From Azospirillum sp. B21 (GTDB taxonomy: Bacteria > Pseudomonadota > Alphaproteobacteria > Azospirillales > Azospirillaceae), in contig NZ_VTTO01000022.1 in assembly GCF_008364825.1 (NCBI RefSeq), positions 39,899-103,898 of the forward strand: DNA of 64,000 bases. Reading direction: 5' to 3'. Positions 48,443-57,887 of this stretch are shown one piece after another (position 1 is the first letter of the stretch; every line of letters begins with the position of its first letter). The translations under genes were made by a program, and so were the position numbers. Under the pieces are notes generated by a model that saw only the letters and a list, made by a program, of their open reading frames with translations, was not told the origin of the DNA and made no database searches.

Positions 48443-48667
48443 CTACTTCTCAAGGCACAGCCGCCCCTGGAGCGTCAGCGGAGTCCGCACCGACGCCGGA
48501 GCCTCCTCTGCGACCAACTGCCGGCCGGGCGCTGGAGCGGCTGCCGGAACCGGGTTGTAGGCAAGGCGGAAACGCCGCGGTTCCGGCACCGCCGGCGGAG
48601 GTGCCGCGGGCGGATCGATCCGGGCGGCAGCGAGAACCACGCTGGTCCAGGCGGCGAACAGGGACAT
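48443..48667 (-). CDS. Small hypothetical protein
   Basis: A possible 74-residue protein: an N-terminal hydrophobic stretch (SLFAAWTSVVLAAARI) that could be a signal or anchor, then a Pro/Ala-rich region. GGAG lies eight bases before the ATG. It is 50 bases upstream of the asparaginase gene, same strand, and divergent from the LysR gene. No family recognised; it may be non-coding leader. Confidence 0.4.
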   Translation of the reverse strand: MSLFAAWTSVVLAAARIDPPAAPPPAVPEPRRFRLAYNPVPAAAPAPGRQLVAEEAPASVRTPLTLQGRLCLEK

Positions 48668-48825
48668 GGTCGGAAACTCCAAAGCGGTTGGAGACCGAAC
48701 ATGGGTCGCGGGCCATTCCCTTGGAAACGAATAGGCATTATGCCGTCATCACGATTCGTAATGACCGCAACGTTGCGGATGGGCGGACGCTCTGCTTGAA
48801 TGGGAGGCAACTTCCGGTCCCCGCC

Positions 48826-49779
48826 ATGCCCGCCAATCTCGATACCGACCTGCTGCGCGCCTTCGTGGCCGTCGCCGACAGCGCCAGCTTCACCCGAGCC
48901 GGCGAAAGGCTGGGCCGCACCCAGGCGGCGGTCAGCCAGCAGGTGCGCCGGCTGGAGGACACGGTGGGCAAGCGGGTGTTCGAACGCGACACCCATGGCG
49001 TGCGCATGACCCGCGACGGCGAGGTCCTGCTGGCCTATGCCCGGCGCATGCTGACCCTGAACGACGAGGTGATGGCGCTGATGCACCGCAGCCCGACGGT
49101 GGCCAGCGTCCGCATCGGCACGCCCGACGATTACGCCACCATGCTGCTGCCCGAGGTTCTGGCCCGCTTCAACGCCGCCTATCCCGACGTGATGGTGGAG
49201 GTGATCTGCGACAACAGCCCCGATCTGGTTGCGGAGATCGACAAGGGGCGCTACGACCTGGCGCTGGTCACCCGCAAGGCCGGCGAGGCCGGCGGCGAGC
49301 TGGTGCGGCAGGAACCGGTGTCCTGGGTCGCCCCGCCGCAGGACCCGGTATCTCCATCGGGACCGCCCCCGGGACACCGCCCGGTGGAGAGCCTCGATCC
49401 CCTGCCGCTGGCGCTGTTCCCCAAGGGCTGCGTCGTGCGCGACCTTGCGGTCGCCGCGCTCGACGGGATCGGCCGCGACTGGCGCGTCGCCTTCACCAGC
49501 AAGAGCGTCGTCGCCGTCCACGGCGCGGTGATGGGCGGGCTGGGGGTGACGGCGATGGAAAACTGCACCGTCCCGCCAAGCCTGCGCCGCATCGGCGCGG
49601 CAGAGGGGTTTCCGGAACTGCCAGACATCGACATCGCCCTGCACCGTGCCCGCGGCACGGCGCCGAAGCCGGTGCGCCTGCTGGCCGACGCCATTCACGA
49701 CCTTGTCGGCCTCCAGATGCTGGGCCGCCGGGCGCCGAACCGCGATGTGCCGGTGCCTGTGAGGGAAGTCACGCCATGA
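48826..49779 (+). CDS. LysR-family transcriptional regulator
   Basis: A 317-residue regulator. The winged helix is at residues 5-65 (LDTDLLRAFVAVADSASFTR, RLGRTQAAVSQQVRRLEDTV), followed by a linker helix and a periplasmic-binding-like effector domain (about 92-300: VRIGTPDDYATMLLPEVLAR). It shares the divergent intergenic space with the small protein and asparaginase genes, which it may control. Its stop overlaps the next gene by four bases. Confidence 0.93.
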   Translation: MPANLDTDLLRAFVAVADSASFTRAGERLGRTQAAVSQQVRRLEDTVGKRVFERDTHGVRMTRDGEVLLAYARRMLTLNDEVMALMHRSPTVASVRIGTPDDYATMLLPEVLARFNAAYPDVMVEVICDNSPDLVAEIDKGRYDLALVTRKAGEAGGELVRQEPVSWVAPPQDPVSPSGPPPGHRPVESLDPLPLALFPKGCVVRDLAVAALDGIGRDWRVAFTSKSVVAVHGAVMGGLGVTAMENCTVPPSLRRIGAAEGFPELPDIDIALHRARGTAPKPVRLLADAIHDLVGLQMLGRRAPNRDVPVPVREVTP

Positions 49780-50708
49780 CCGCAGCGTCCGTCACCGCCG
49801 CCATTCTCCTCGGCCTCGCCGGCGCCCTGGCGGCCATCCCGCAGGCTTGGGCGCAGAGCCCCGTCGCCATCGGCGCCCCCCTGACCGGCGAGGTCGTGCT
49901 GAACCGCGACATCGAGGTGCGGATCGGCCCCAGCGAGGATGCCCGCATCGTCATGACGCTGAAGCAGGGCAAGGCGCTGAACGCGCTGGGCACCCCGCGC
50001 GGCACCTATTGGACGGAGATCGCCATCGGCGGCCAGCCCATCGGCTATGTCCCCGCCGATTCGCTGGACCCGGCGCTGATGGTCACCGGCCGTCCGGCGA
50101 CCGGCGGCGAGGGGCCGCGGCCGCCGAAGCCGGCCGCCAGCCAGCCGGCGGACGCCCCCCTGCCCCACCGCAGCGCCGCCGTCGTGCCGCGCGCCGCCTG
50201 GGACAAGGCGGCCCAGACCCCGGCGGAAGGCTATGTCGTCGCCGCCGGCCCGATCTCCGCGACCGAGATCCTGAGCAACCGAAAGCGGCGCGGCTTTACC
50301 CTGCGTAAGGGCGACGTGGTGGCGCTGATCGGTGCCGCGAACGGCGAGGCGACGCTGGCGCTGCCGGCAGGCACCCGCGCGGTGGCACCGGTGCAGGGGC
50401 TGGTCGGGGTGGTGGCGCCCTATCCGCTGCCGGGCATGCCGCCGGTCGAGCCGGGCATGCTCTACGGCATCAAGCTCGGCGAATATGTCAGCTATGCCGA
50501 GGGCTTGCGCGCCTGGAAGGAGTTCACTGCCGGGCCGGGCAGCGCCTATCGCGACCTTCCGCCGATGGTGTGGCCGGTCTTCCGCAAGGGCCGGCTTCTA
50601 TACGAGGTGGGAGTCGCTCCGTTCACGCGGTTGCAGGTCGACACCGCCTGCGGCACGTTGGCGCAACGCGGACTCGATTGTACGGTGATCGAGCTGGATA
50701 CGTTTTGA
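49776..50708 (+). CDS. Secreted SH3-domain-like protein
   Basis: A 310-residue exported protein with signal peptide (AAILLGLAGALAAIPQAWAQ). Residues about 35-95 form a bacterial SH3b-like domain (NRDIEVRIGPSEDARIVMTL, GTYWTEIAIGGQPIGYVPAD). The C-terminal part (about 225-310: YGIKLGEYVSYAEGLRAWKE, LQVDTACGTLAQRGLDC) resembles an SPOR-like binding fold. It probably binds peptidoglycan or a cell-wall protein. The start overlaps the LysR stop (ATGA). Confidence 0.7.
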   Translation: MTAASVTAAILLGLAGALAAIPQAWAQSPVAIGAPLTGEVVLNRDIEVRIGPSEDARIVMTLKQGKALNALGTPRGTYWTEIAIGGQPIGYVPADSLDPALMVTGRPATGGEGPRPPKPAASQPADAPLPHRSAAVVPRAAWDKAAQTPAEGYVVAAGPISATEILSNRKRRGFTLRKGDVVALIGAANGEATLALPAGTRAVAPVQGLVGVVAPYPLPGMPPVEPGMLYGIKLGEYVSYAEGLRAWKEFTAGPGSAYRDLPPMVWPVFRKGRLLYEVGVAPFTRLQVDTACGTLAQRGLDCTVIELDTF

Positions 50709-50770
50709 TGGGTTTGCACCGGACGGGCCGGCCGCGCCCTCCCTCATGACCCCTTCACGAACGAAGAGCC

Positions 50771-52546
50771 ATGACCAACGCCGACCCGACCCGACCTGAA
50801 GACAACGCGAAGCCCGATCCGCCCCAGCCGGATCCCCGGTCCATGCCGGAGATTGCCGACGAGGATCTGGTGTTCCTCGACGATGCGGCTCCCGGCGCCG
50901 GTCCATTGGAAGAGGAGGAGGACCCCGGCAGCCGCTGGACCATGCTGATCGTCGATGACGAGCCGGAGGTCCATTCGATCACCAAGCTCGTCCTGTCGGA
51001 CTTCGTCTACAAGGGGCGCAAGGCGCGTTTCCTGTCCGCCCATTCGGCGGCGGAGGCGCGGCGGATCCTGGCACGGGAAAGCGATATCGCGCTGATCCTG
51101 CTGGATGTGGTGATGGAGACCGAGGATGCCGGCCTGCGGCTGGTCCATCACATCCGCGAGGAACTGCAGAACCGCAATGTCCGCATCATCCTGCGCACCG
51201 GCCAGCCGGGACAGGCGCCGGAACGCGCGGTGATCCTCGATTACGATATCAACGACTACAAGGCGAAGACCCAGCTGACCGCCCAGCAGCTGTTCACCAC
51301 CACGGTGGCGGCGCTGCGCTCCTACGAGGACATCGTGGCGATCGACGCCAACCGCCGCGGCCTGGAAAAGATCATCGAGGCCTCGTCGTCGCTGTTCCGC
51401 GCCCGCTCCATGAAGCTGTTCGCCGCCGGTGTGCTGACCCAGCTGTCGGGTCTGCTGGGGGTGGGGCCGGACGCGATCCTCTGCATGCAGCGCGGCAGCG
51501 CCGGCGGCGCTGGTGGCCAGGGTAGCTGCAACCCGGCCTTCAGCGGCGATAACGGCAACGGCAGTAGCGGCGATGGCCTTTATGTGCTGGCCGGTTCCGG
51601 CCGCTACGAGGATCTCATCAACGAACCCGCCGCCGGTCATGTCGACGCTTCGGTTCTGGCGGCGGTGACCGCCTGCCTGGAAGAGCGGGCGCATCTCTAT
51701 GCCGGCGACCACTGCACGCTCTATATCCGCACGCCGAACGACCGCGAGACGGTGGTCTATCTGCGCTCCAACCGGCCGCTGTCCGACCTGGACCGCAAGC
51801 TGATCGAGGTGTTCTGCGGCAAGATCTCCGTCGGTTTCGACAATCTGCACCATTACGAACAGCTCTACCGGGCGCAGCAGGGTACGCTGGCGGCGTTGGC
51901 CGATCTGGCCGAACGCGGCCGCGGCGCACTCGGCATGGACGGGCTGGCGGTGGAGGCGGTGGAGGCGGTGGAGGACGGCCGCTTCAGCCGGTCGCTGCGC
52001 ATCGCGGCGATCACCGAACGCATCGCCCGCCGCCTGCATGCCGATGGACTGTTCCCCGAGTCGCTGGACGACTCGACGCTGGAGATCATCGGGCTGGCGG
52101 CGATCCTGCACGACATCGGCAACGCCGCGGTCAATCCGGAGATCCTGTCGAAGCCTGGCCCCCTCGATCCGGCGGAACGCAGCGCCATGCAGGCCCACAC
52201 GGTGGCCGGCGCCACCCTGCTGAACCAGGCGAGCCATCTGGCCGATGGCCCGACCCATCTGCATCTGGGGGCGGCGGTGGCGCGCTGGCATCATGAGAAT
52301 TGGGACGGCACCGGCTATCCCGACGGCCGCACCGGGGCGGCGATTCCGCTGTGCGCCCGCATCGTTGCGGTCGCCGACGCCTATGACGCGATGACGCGTG
52401 ACCGCCCCTATCGCAAGGCTTTGTCCCGGGAAGACGCGGTGGCGGAGATCAGGCGGCTCGCGGGGCTGAGATTCGACCCGGCGGTGGTCGATGCCTTCCT
52501 TGCGGTACTGCCGGACATCAACCGGATGGGTCCGGCAACGCGTTAG
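50771..52546 (+). CDS. Response regulator with DUF3369 and HD-GYP domain
   Basis: A 591-residue cyclic-di-GMP phosphodiesterase-type regulator. Receiver domain about 55-180 (TMLIVDDEPEVHSITKLVLS, phospho-acceptor in ILLDVVMETEDAG), DUF3369 sensor (about 190-370, ANRRGLEKIIEASSSLFRAR) and HD-GYP (about 410-585) with LHDIGNAAVNPEIL near 447 and HHENWDGTGYPDGRTG near 507. All catalytic motifs are intact. No kinase gene is adjacent. Confidence 0.95.
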   Translation: MTNADPTRPEDNAKPDPPQPDPRSMPEIADEDLVFLDDAAPGAGPLEEEEDPGSRWTMLIVDDEPEVHSITKLVLSDFVYKGRKARFLSAHSAAEARRILARESDIALILLDVVMETEDAGLRLVHHIREELQNRNVRIILRTGQPGQAPERAVILDYDINDYKAKTQLTAQQLFTTTVAALRSYEDIVAIDANRRGLEKIIEASSSLFRARSMKLFAAGVLTQLSGLLGVGPDAILCMQRGSAGGAGGQGSCNPAFSGDNGNGSSGDGLYVLAGSGRYEDLINEPAAGHVDASVLAAVTACLEERAHLYAGDHCTLYIRTPNDRETVVYLRSNRPLSDLDRKLIEVFCGKISVGFDNLHHYEQLYRAQQGTLAALADLAERGRGALGMDGLAVEAVEAVEDGRFSRSLRIAAITERIARRLHADGLFPESLDDSTLEIIGLAAILHDIGNAAVNPEILSKPGPLDPAERSAMQAHTVAGATLLNQASHLADGPTHLHLGAAVARWHHENWDGTGYPDGRTGAAIPLCARIVAVADAYDAMTRDRPYRKALSREDAVAEIRRLAGLRFDPAVVDAFLAVLPDINRMGPATR

Positions 52547-52580
52547 GGATCTGCAGTCATCGAACGGCGGCCTGCCATTC

Positions 52581-52934
52581 TCAAGGGCGGCAAAGCGCTT
52601 CCACCGCCTCGCGCAGCGGCCCGACCTGCACCGGCTTCAGCAACAGCTGGCAGCCCATCAGTTCGGCCTCGTCACGCCGTTCGGGGGTGCTGTCGCCGGT
52701 CAGGATGATGGCCGGGATCTGCTGCCCGGTTTCGGTGCGGACGCGCTCCACCACCTCGCGCCCGGTCCGGCCGGCCGGCAGGTAATGGTCGGCAATGATC
52801 AGGTTCGGCGTCCGGGTCAGGCCGCCGAGTTGCGCCTCCAGGGCGGCGGCGCTGACTGCGGTCACCACCTCGTATCCCCAACCGTCCAGCAGGATCGCCA
52901 GCCCTTCAACGATCGACCGATCATCGTCAACCAC
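52581..52934 (-). CDS. Receiver-domain protein, likely truncated remnant
   Basis: A receiver domain starting abruptly at VDDDRSIVEGLAILLDGWGY, with phospho-acceptor Asp in LIIADHYLPAGRTG and the KPVQ end motif. The only possible start is a GTG inside the first beta strand, without a ribosome site. The reading frame continues upstream to 52997 (..SVKPLVVVVDDD), where a stop intervenes, without any start codon. The sequence resembles the C-terminal receiver of a hybrid histidine kinase, so this is probably a leftover of a larger gene. Confidence 0.6.
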   Translation of the reverse strand: MVDDDRSIVEGLAILLDGWGYEVVTAVSAAALEAQLGGLTRTPNLIIADHYLPAGRTGREVVERVRTETGQQIPAIILTGDSTPERRDEAELMGCQLLLKPVQVGPLREAVEALCRP

Positions 52935-52997
52935 AACGACAAGTGGCTTAACCGATGCCGGGTTGCTTGCTTGATCGTCTTTCGGCTCAGCGATTGG

Positions 52998-53290
52998 TTA
53001 CCCCAGCTTCGTCATCAGCATTATGATTGCCACCGAACACGCCAGGGCAATGGAAGCGTTGCCTGTGCCATAGCGGTGACATCGGTCGATTCACGGGCCT
53101 TCCGCAGACAAATTGTTCGGCAACCCGATCTTTCCACGGAGCCCCACGCTTTCGTCAAACATTGAATTGCAACGAAGAGTACCATGGTCTTCCCTTACCG
53201 AAAGCACTCAGGATTTCTCAATCAGCGATTCATCATATGCTTGTGTGATCGGGTAACCGAGTAGCGACTCCCTATGAGTTTTTCCGCTTC
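52998..53290. other. Low-GC intergenic region
   Basis: Between the receiver remnant and the pheT terminator lie about 290 bases of lower GC. No coding, RNA or repeat feature was recognised; it may contain decayed sequence of the lost kinase region. Confidence 0.4.
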
Positions 53291-53292
53291 AC

Positions 53293-53330
53293 AAAAAAAA
53301 GACCCCCCGGCGAAGCGGGGGGTCTTTTGT
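53293..53330 (-). terminator. Terminator of pheT (probably bidirectional)
   Basis: Stem GACCCCCC / GGGGGGTC with loop GGCGAAGC, with an A-run on the left and TTTT on the right, so each strand shows a hairpin followed by T's. It lies 38 bases after the pheT stop. Confidence 0.92.
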
Positions 53331-53368
53331 ATTTCTCGACAACTCCTTCAACTGAAGGATGCCGACCC

Positions 53369-55780
53369 TCAGCTGCGCAAACTTCCGCCGGTGGCCTTGA
53401 CCACTGCCGCGACGATCTTCTGGCCGACCGCCTCGATCGCCTCGTCGGTCAGGGTCGCGGTGGTCGGCTGGTAGGTGACCGAGACGGCGACCGACTTGCG
53501 TCCTTCGCCCACGCCGGGACCTTCATAGACGTCGAACACCGCGACATCCTTGACCAGCGCCTTGTCGGCGCCCTTGACGGCGCGGAGGATCTTGTCGGCC
53601 TCCACCTTGCGGTCGACGACGAAGGCGAAGTCGCGCTCCACCGGCTGGAAGGCGGACAGCTGGACCATCGGCTTGGCGGTGCCGCCCTTCTTCTTGGGCA
53701 GCGGCACGGCGTCCAGCATCACCTCGAAACCGACGACCGGCCCCTTGACGCCCAGCGTCTCCAGCACCGACGGATGGATCTCGCCGAAGCGGGCCATCAC
53801 GGTGGGGCCGAGCCGCAGCACGCCGGACCGGCCGGGATGGTACCAGCCCGGCGCATCGGTGGTGACCTGCAGGTTGGCGGCCGGGGCGCCGACCGCCTCC
53901 AGCACCGCCAGCGCGTCGGCCTTGGCGTCGAACACGTCGACGCCCCGCGCCTTCTCCGCCCAGTGGCGCGGAACCGCCGCACCGGCGCGAATGCCGGCGG
54001 CGACCGTATCCTGCCCGTCCGGCGCGGGGGTGCGGAAGGCCGCCCCGACCTCGAACAGGCGCACGTCGGCGAAGCCGCGGTCGGCGTTGCGGCCGGCAGC
54101 CTGGATCAGGTTGGGCAGGATCGACGGACGCATGACGTCCAGGTCGCTGCTGATCGGATTGACCAGCCGCAGGCCGGGCTCGCCACCGCCGAACAGCTCG
54201 GCGACCGGGCCGGACAGGAAGGACCAGGTCACCGCCTCCGACAGCCCGCGACCGGCCAGCGTGCGCTTGGCCAGCGCCACGCGGCGCTGCTTCAGCGTCA
54301 GGGCCGGGCGGGTCAGCACCGTCTCGCGCGGCAGCGGCGTCGCCGGGATGGCGTCGAAGCCGTGGACGCGCAGCACCTCCTCCACCAGATCGGCCTCGCC
54401 ATGGACGTCGGCGCGCCAGGACGGCACACCGAAGCGCAGACGGCCGTCCGCTTCCTCGCCCTCGACCGTGAAGCCCAGGTCCATCAGGATCTGCACCTGA
54501 CGGTCGCGCGGCAGATCGACGCCGCCCAGCGCCGCGACCCGGCCCGGACGCAGGCTCAGGCTGCGCTTCCAGTCCGGCTCGGCCCCGGCGATCACCAGTT
54601 CCGACGGCTCGCCGCCGCACAGTTCCAGGATCAGGCGGGTGGCGCGTTCCATGCCGGCGAAGACCGCGGCCGGATCGACGCCGCGCTCGAAGCGGTAGCG
54701 GGCGTCGGAGTCGATGCCCAGCCGGCGGCCGGTCTGCGCGGTGCGCACCGGGTCGAACAGCGCCGCCTCGACGAAGACGTTGACGGTCGTCTCGGTACAG
54801 CCGGTCGGCTCGCCGCCGACGATGCCGGCCAAAGCCTCCGCCCGTTCGTCGTCGGCCACCACGGTCATGGCGCCGTCCAGCGCGTATTCCTTGCCGTTCA
54901 GCGCGGCCAGGGTCTCGCCCTCGCGCCCCAGGCGGACGGTGATGTTGCCCTTCACGGTGTCGGCGTCGAAGACGTGCAGCGGACGGGCGGCGTCGAAGGT
55001 CAGGTAGTTGGTGATGTCGACCAGCGCCGAGATCGGACGCAGGCCGATGGACACCAGCTTGTCCTGCAGCCACTTCGGTGACGGGCCGTTCTTCACGCCG
55101 CGGATATAGCGGCCGACGAACAGCGGGCAGGCCTCCGGCGCATCGATGCTGACGCCGATCGGGCTGGCGAAGCGGCCCTCCACCGGCGTGGTGTCGAGAT
55201 GCCCGGCGGTCAGCGGCTTCAGCGTGCCCATGCCGGCGGCGGCGAGGTCGCGGGCGATGCCGCGCACGCCGGCGCAGTCGGCGCGGTCGGGCGTCAGATT
55301 GATGTCGATGACCGGATCGTTCAGCCCGGCATAGTCGGCGAAGCCGGCGCCGACGGGCGCGTCGTCCGGCAGCTCGATGATGCCCTCATGCTCGTCCGAC
55401 AGCTTCAGCTCGCGCTTGGAGCACATCATGCCGTTCGACTCGACGCCGCGGATGACGCCCTTCTTCAGCGTGATGTCGGATCCCGGGACATAGGTGCCCT
55501 CCGGCGCGAAGACGCCCTTCATGCCGGCGCGCGCATTGGGGGCGCCGCAGACGACCTGCAGGGTGCCGGCGCCGGTATCGACCATCAGCACGCGCAGCTT
55601 GTCGGCGTCCGGGTGCTTCTCGGCCGAAACGACGTGGGCGACGCGGAAGGGCGCCAGTTCCTTCGACCGGTCATGGACGCCTTCCACCTCCAGCCCGAGG
55701 GCGGTCAGCTTTTCCGTGATCTGGTCGAGCGAGGCGTCGGTCTCCAGATGGTCCTTCAGCCAGGACAGCGTGAACTTCAT
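53369..55780 (-). CDS. pheT: Phenylalanyl-tRNA synthetase beta subunit
   Basis: A 803-residue subunit of the (alpha-beta)2 synthetase. The N-terminal tRNA-binding (EMAP-like) domain is about 40-150 (VAHVVSAEKHPDADKLRVLM), the B3/B4 editing domain about 210-390, B5 about 405-475 and the FDX-ACB anticodon-binding domain at about 708-803 (PVERDFAFVVDRKVEADKIL). Starts MKFTLSWLKDHLETD. Located 12 bases after pheS, same strand. Confidence 0.97.
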   Translation of the reverse strand: MKFTLSWLKDHLETDASLDQITEKLTALGLEVEGVHDRSKELAPFRVAHVVSAEKHPDADKLRVLMVDTGAGTLQVVCGAPNARAGMKGVFAPEGTYVPGSDITLKKGVIRGVESNGMMCSKRELKLSDEHEGIIELPDDAPVGAGFADYAGLNDPVIDINLTPDRADCAGVRGIARDLAAAGMGTLKPLTAGHLDTTPVEGRFASPIGVSIDAPEACPLFVGRYIRGVKNGPSPKWLQDKLVSIGLRPISALVDITNYLTFDAARPLHVFDADTVKGNITVRLGREGETLAALNGKEYALDGAMTVVADDERAEALAGIVGGEPTGCTETTVNVFVEAALFDPVRTAQTGRRLGIDSDARYRFERGVDPAAVFAGMERATRLILELCGGEPSELVIAGAEPDWKRSLSLRPGRVAALGGVDLPRDRQVQILMDLGFTVEGEEADGRLRFGVPSWRADVHGEADLVEEVLRVHGFDAIPATPLPRETVLTRPALTLKQRRVALAKRTLAGRGLSEAVTWSFLSGPVAELFGGGEPGLRLVNPISSDLDVMRPSILPNLIQAAGRNADRGFADVRLFEVGAAFRTPAPDGQDTVAAGIRAGAAVPRHWAEKARGVDVFDAKADALAVLEAVGAPAANLQVTTDAPGWYHPGRSGVLRLGPTVMARFGEIHPSVLETLGVKGPVVGFEVMLDAVPLPKKKGGTAKPMVQLSAFQPVERDFAFVVDRKVEADKILRAVKGADKALVKDVAVFDVYEGPGVGEGRKSVAVSVTYQPTTATLTDEAIEAVGQKIVAAVVKATGGSLRS

Positions 55781-55792
55781 GGGTCCGGCTCC

Positions 55793-56860
55793 TTAGCGCG
55801 TCAGGCCGTGGGCGATGTTGGGAATGTCGAGGGGCACGAAGCCGTAATGCTTCAGCCAGCGCAGGTCGGCTTCGAAGAAGGTGCGCAGGTCGGGGATGCC
55901 GTATTTCAGCATCGCCACGCGCTCCACCCCCATGCCGAAGGCGAAGCCCTGGTAGCGGGTGCTGTCGATGCCGCAGGCTTCCAACACGTTGGGGTGGACC
56001 ATGCCGCAGCCGAGGATTTCCAGCCAGTCGCCGTAGTTGCCCAGCTTCAGTTCGCCGCCCTTGCGCGAGCAGCCGATATCGACCTCCGCCGATGGCTCGG
56101 TGAAGGGGAAGAAGCTGGGGCGGAAGCGCAGCGGCAGGTCGTCCACGTCGAAGAAGGCGCGGCAGAACTCGACGAGGCAGCCCTTCAGGTGCCCCATGTT
56201 GGTCGCTTCGTCGATGACCAGCCCCTCGATCTGGTGGAACATCGGGGTGTGGGTCATGTCGTAGTCGGAGCGGTATGTCCGCCCCGGCGCGATGATGCGG
56301 ATCGGCGGCTTGTTGTTCAGCATGGTGCGGACCTGCACCGGGCTGGTGTGGGTGCGCAGGAGCATCTTCTTATCGCCAGAATCGGGCAGATAGAAGGTGT
56401 CGTGCATGTCGCGCGCCGGGTGGCCGGGCGGGAAGTTCAGGGCGGTGAAGTTGTGGAAATCGTCCTCGATGTCCGGCCCTTCGGCGACCGAGAAGCCCAT
56501 CTCGGCGAAGATGGCGATCATCTCGTCCATCGTCTGGCTGATGGGGTGGATGCGCCCTTCGGTCTCGGGGCGGACCGGCAGGGTCACGTCGACCCGCTCG
56601 GCTTCCAGCCGCGCCTTCAGGTGGGCGGCGGCGAGGTCGGCCTTGCGCGCGTCGATGGCGGCGGCGATCTCGTCCTTCAGCGCGTTCAGCGCCTGGCCGC
56701 GCTCCTTGCGCTCGTCGGGGGTGAGGGCCCCCAGCTCCTTCATGAAGCCGGTGATGCGCCCCTTCTTGCCGAGCGCGGAGACCCGCACCTCGTCCAGCGC
56801 CGAAAGGTCGGCGGCGGCGTTGACCTGCGACAGAAGTTCGTCTTTCAGCGCGTCGAGCAT
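55793..56860 (-). CDS. pheS: Phenylalanyl-tRNA synthetase alpha subunit
   Basis: The 355-residue catalytic subunit that charges tRNA-Phe. An N-terminal coiled coil (1-85) is followed by the class II core: HPISQTMDEMIAIFAEMGF, TFYLPDSGDKKMLLRTHTSP and the motif 3-like YQGFAFGMGVERVAMLKYG. The ATG at 56860 has GGGAA upstream; an earlier TTG is unlikely. It is coupled with pheT and lies downstream of rplT's terminator. Confidence 0.97.
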   Translation of the reverse strand: MLDALKDELLSQVNAAADLSALDEVRVSALGKKGRITGFMKELGALTPDERKERGQALNALKDEIAAAIDARKADLAAAHLKARLEAERVDVTLPVRPETEGRIHPISQTMDEMIAIFAEMGFSVAEGPDIEDDFHNFTALNFPPGHPARDMHDTFYLPDSGDKKMLLRTHTSPVQVRTMLNNKPPIRIIAPGRTYRSDYDMTHTPMFHQIEGLVIDEATNMGHLKGCLVEFCRAFFDVDDLPLRFRPSFFPFTEPSAEVDIGCSRKGGELKLGNYGDWLEILGCGMVHPNVLEACGIDSTRYQGFAFGMGVERVAMLKYGIPDLRTFFEADLRWLKHYGFVPLDIPNIAHGLTR

Positions 56861-56895
56861 GGCGGTTCCCGGCAAGCGTGGGGAAAAATCGGTGC

Positions 56896-56933
56896 AAAAA
56901 GAAAAAGGGAGCCGGCCCAGCGGCCCGGCTCCC
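56896..56933 (-). terminator. Terminator/attenuator between rplT and pheS
   Basis: On the minus strand, stem GGGAGCCGG / CCGGCTCCC followed by TTTTTCTTTTT. It lies 59 bases after the rplT stop and 36 bases before the pheS start; it may end the ribosomal operon or act as an attenuator of pheST. Confidence 0.85.
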
Positions 56934-56991
56934 TTCTCTTACAACTGACGCCGTGACGGCAAGCGTTCCCTGGAGCGGGAAGCGCGAGGCG

Positions 56992-57363
56992 TTACGCGGC
57001 GGCCTTGGAGGCGAGCGCGGCCTGGGCCTTGTCCACCAGGGTCTTGAAGGACTCCGGCTCGCGCGCGGCCAGATCGGACAGGACCTTGCGGTCGATCTCG
57101 ATGCCGGCCAGCTTGATGCCGTTGATGAAGCGCGAGTAGGTCAGGCCGTACTGACGGACGCCGGCGTTGATGCGCTGGATCCACAGGCCGCGGAAATCGC
57201 GCTTCTTATTGCGGCGGTCGCGGTAGGCGTAACGAAGCGCCTTCTCGACCTTCTCGACCGCAATGCGGAAATTCTTGGAATTGCGACCCCGGTAGCCCTT
57301 GGCGAGCTTCAGGATCTTGCGGTGACGGGCGTGCGTCGTGACGCCGCGCTTAACACGAGCCAT
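56992..57363 (-). CDS. rplT: 50S ribosomal protein L20
   Basis: A 123-residue ribosomal protein beginning MARVKRGVTTHARHRKILKL with the conserved GLWIQRINAGVRQYGLTYSR. It binds 23S rRNA early in 50S assembly. Placed 35 bases after rpmI. infC, often first in this operon, is not nearby. Confidence 0.98.
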   Translation of the reverse strand: MARVKRGVTTHARHRKILKLAKGYRGRNSKNFRIAVEKVEKALRYAYRDRRNKKRDFRGLWIQRINAGVRQYGLTYSRFINGIKLAGIEIDRKVLSDLAAREPESFKTLVDKAQAALASKAAA

Positions 57364-57398
57364 GGTTCAGTCCTTCCGAATTCTACAATGTGCCGAGA

Positions 57399-57599
57399 TC
57401 AGGCGTTGCGCAGCCAGTTCTTCAGCACCGTGCGGGCGTTGGAGTCGCACAGGGTCATCATGCCGCGCGCATTGCGCTTCATGTTCGGGGACTTCTGTTC
57501 CAGGCAGTGGCGCTTGTAGGCGGCCTGAGCGCGAACCTTACCCGTGGCGGTCACCTTGAAGCGCTTCTTGGCGCCGCTCTTCGTCTTCAGCTTGGGCAT
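57399..57599 (-). CDS. rpmI: 50S ribosomal protein L35
   Basis: A 66-residue basic ribosomal protein: MPKLKTKSGAKKRFKVTATG, with HCLEQKSPNMKRNARGM in the middle. It is the first gene of the rpmI-rplT operon, which presumably is transcribed from a promoter upstream of 57600. Confidence 0.98.
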   Translation of the reverse strand: MPKLKTKSGAKKRFKVTATGKVRAQAAYKRHCLEQKSPNMKRNARGMMTLCDSNARTVLKNWLRNA

Positions 57600-57887
57600 T
57601 TTCGTTTCCTAGATGGAAATGAGGCGGAATTCCAACGGACGGGTGGGCATGCCCTGAGCCTTACGGCCCAGCCTCGCCGCCCGTGGAAGGATGCGCTTAT
57701 ACGCGCGGGAAGGGCGGGACGCAAGGAGGATGTGGCGAAAAGGCTGTCTGCTACGCAGCGGACACAAGGCTCCTCTTCGGCCGTCATTCCCGCGAAGGTC
57801 AGGCAGCGCCTGTTTTGCCGGTTCCCCTGCTGAGAACACGCTCCCTGTGCTAGGATTTGAGACCTGCCAAATGCGATGGAGAGCCAG

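Noticed and set aside
53027..53248. Possible short gene in the gap before pheT
   Set aside because: Lacks start signals, family features and normal codon use; better explained as non-coding remnant.
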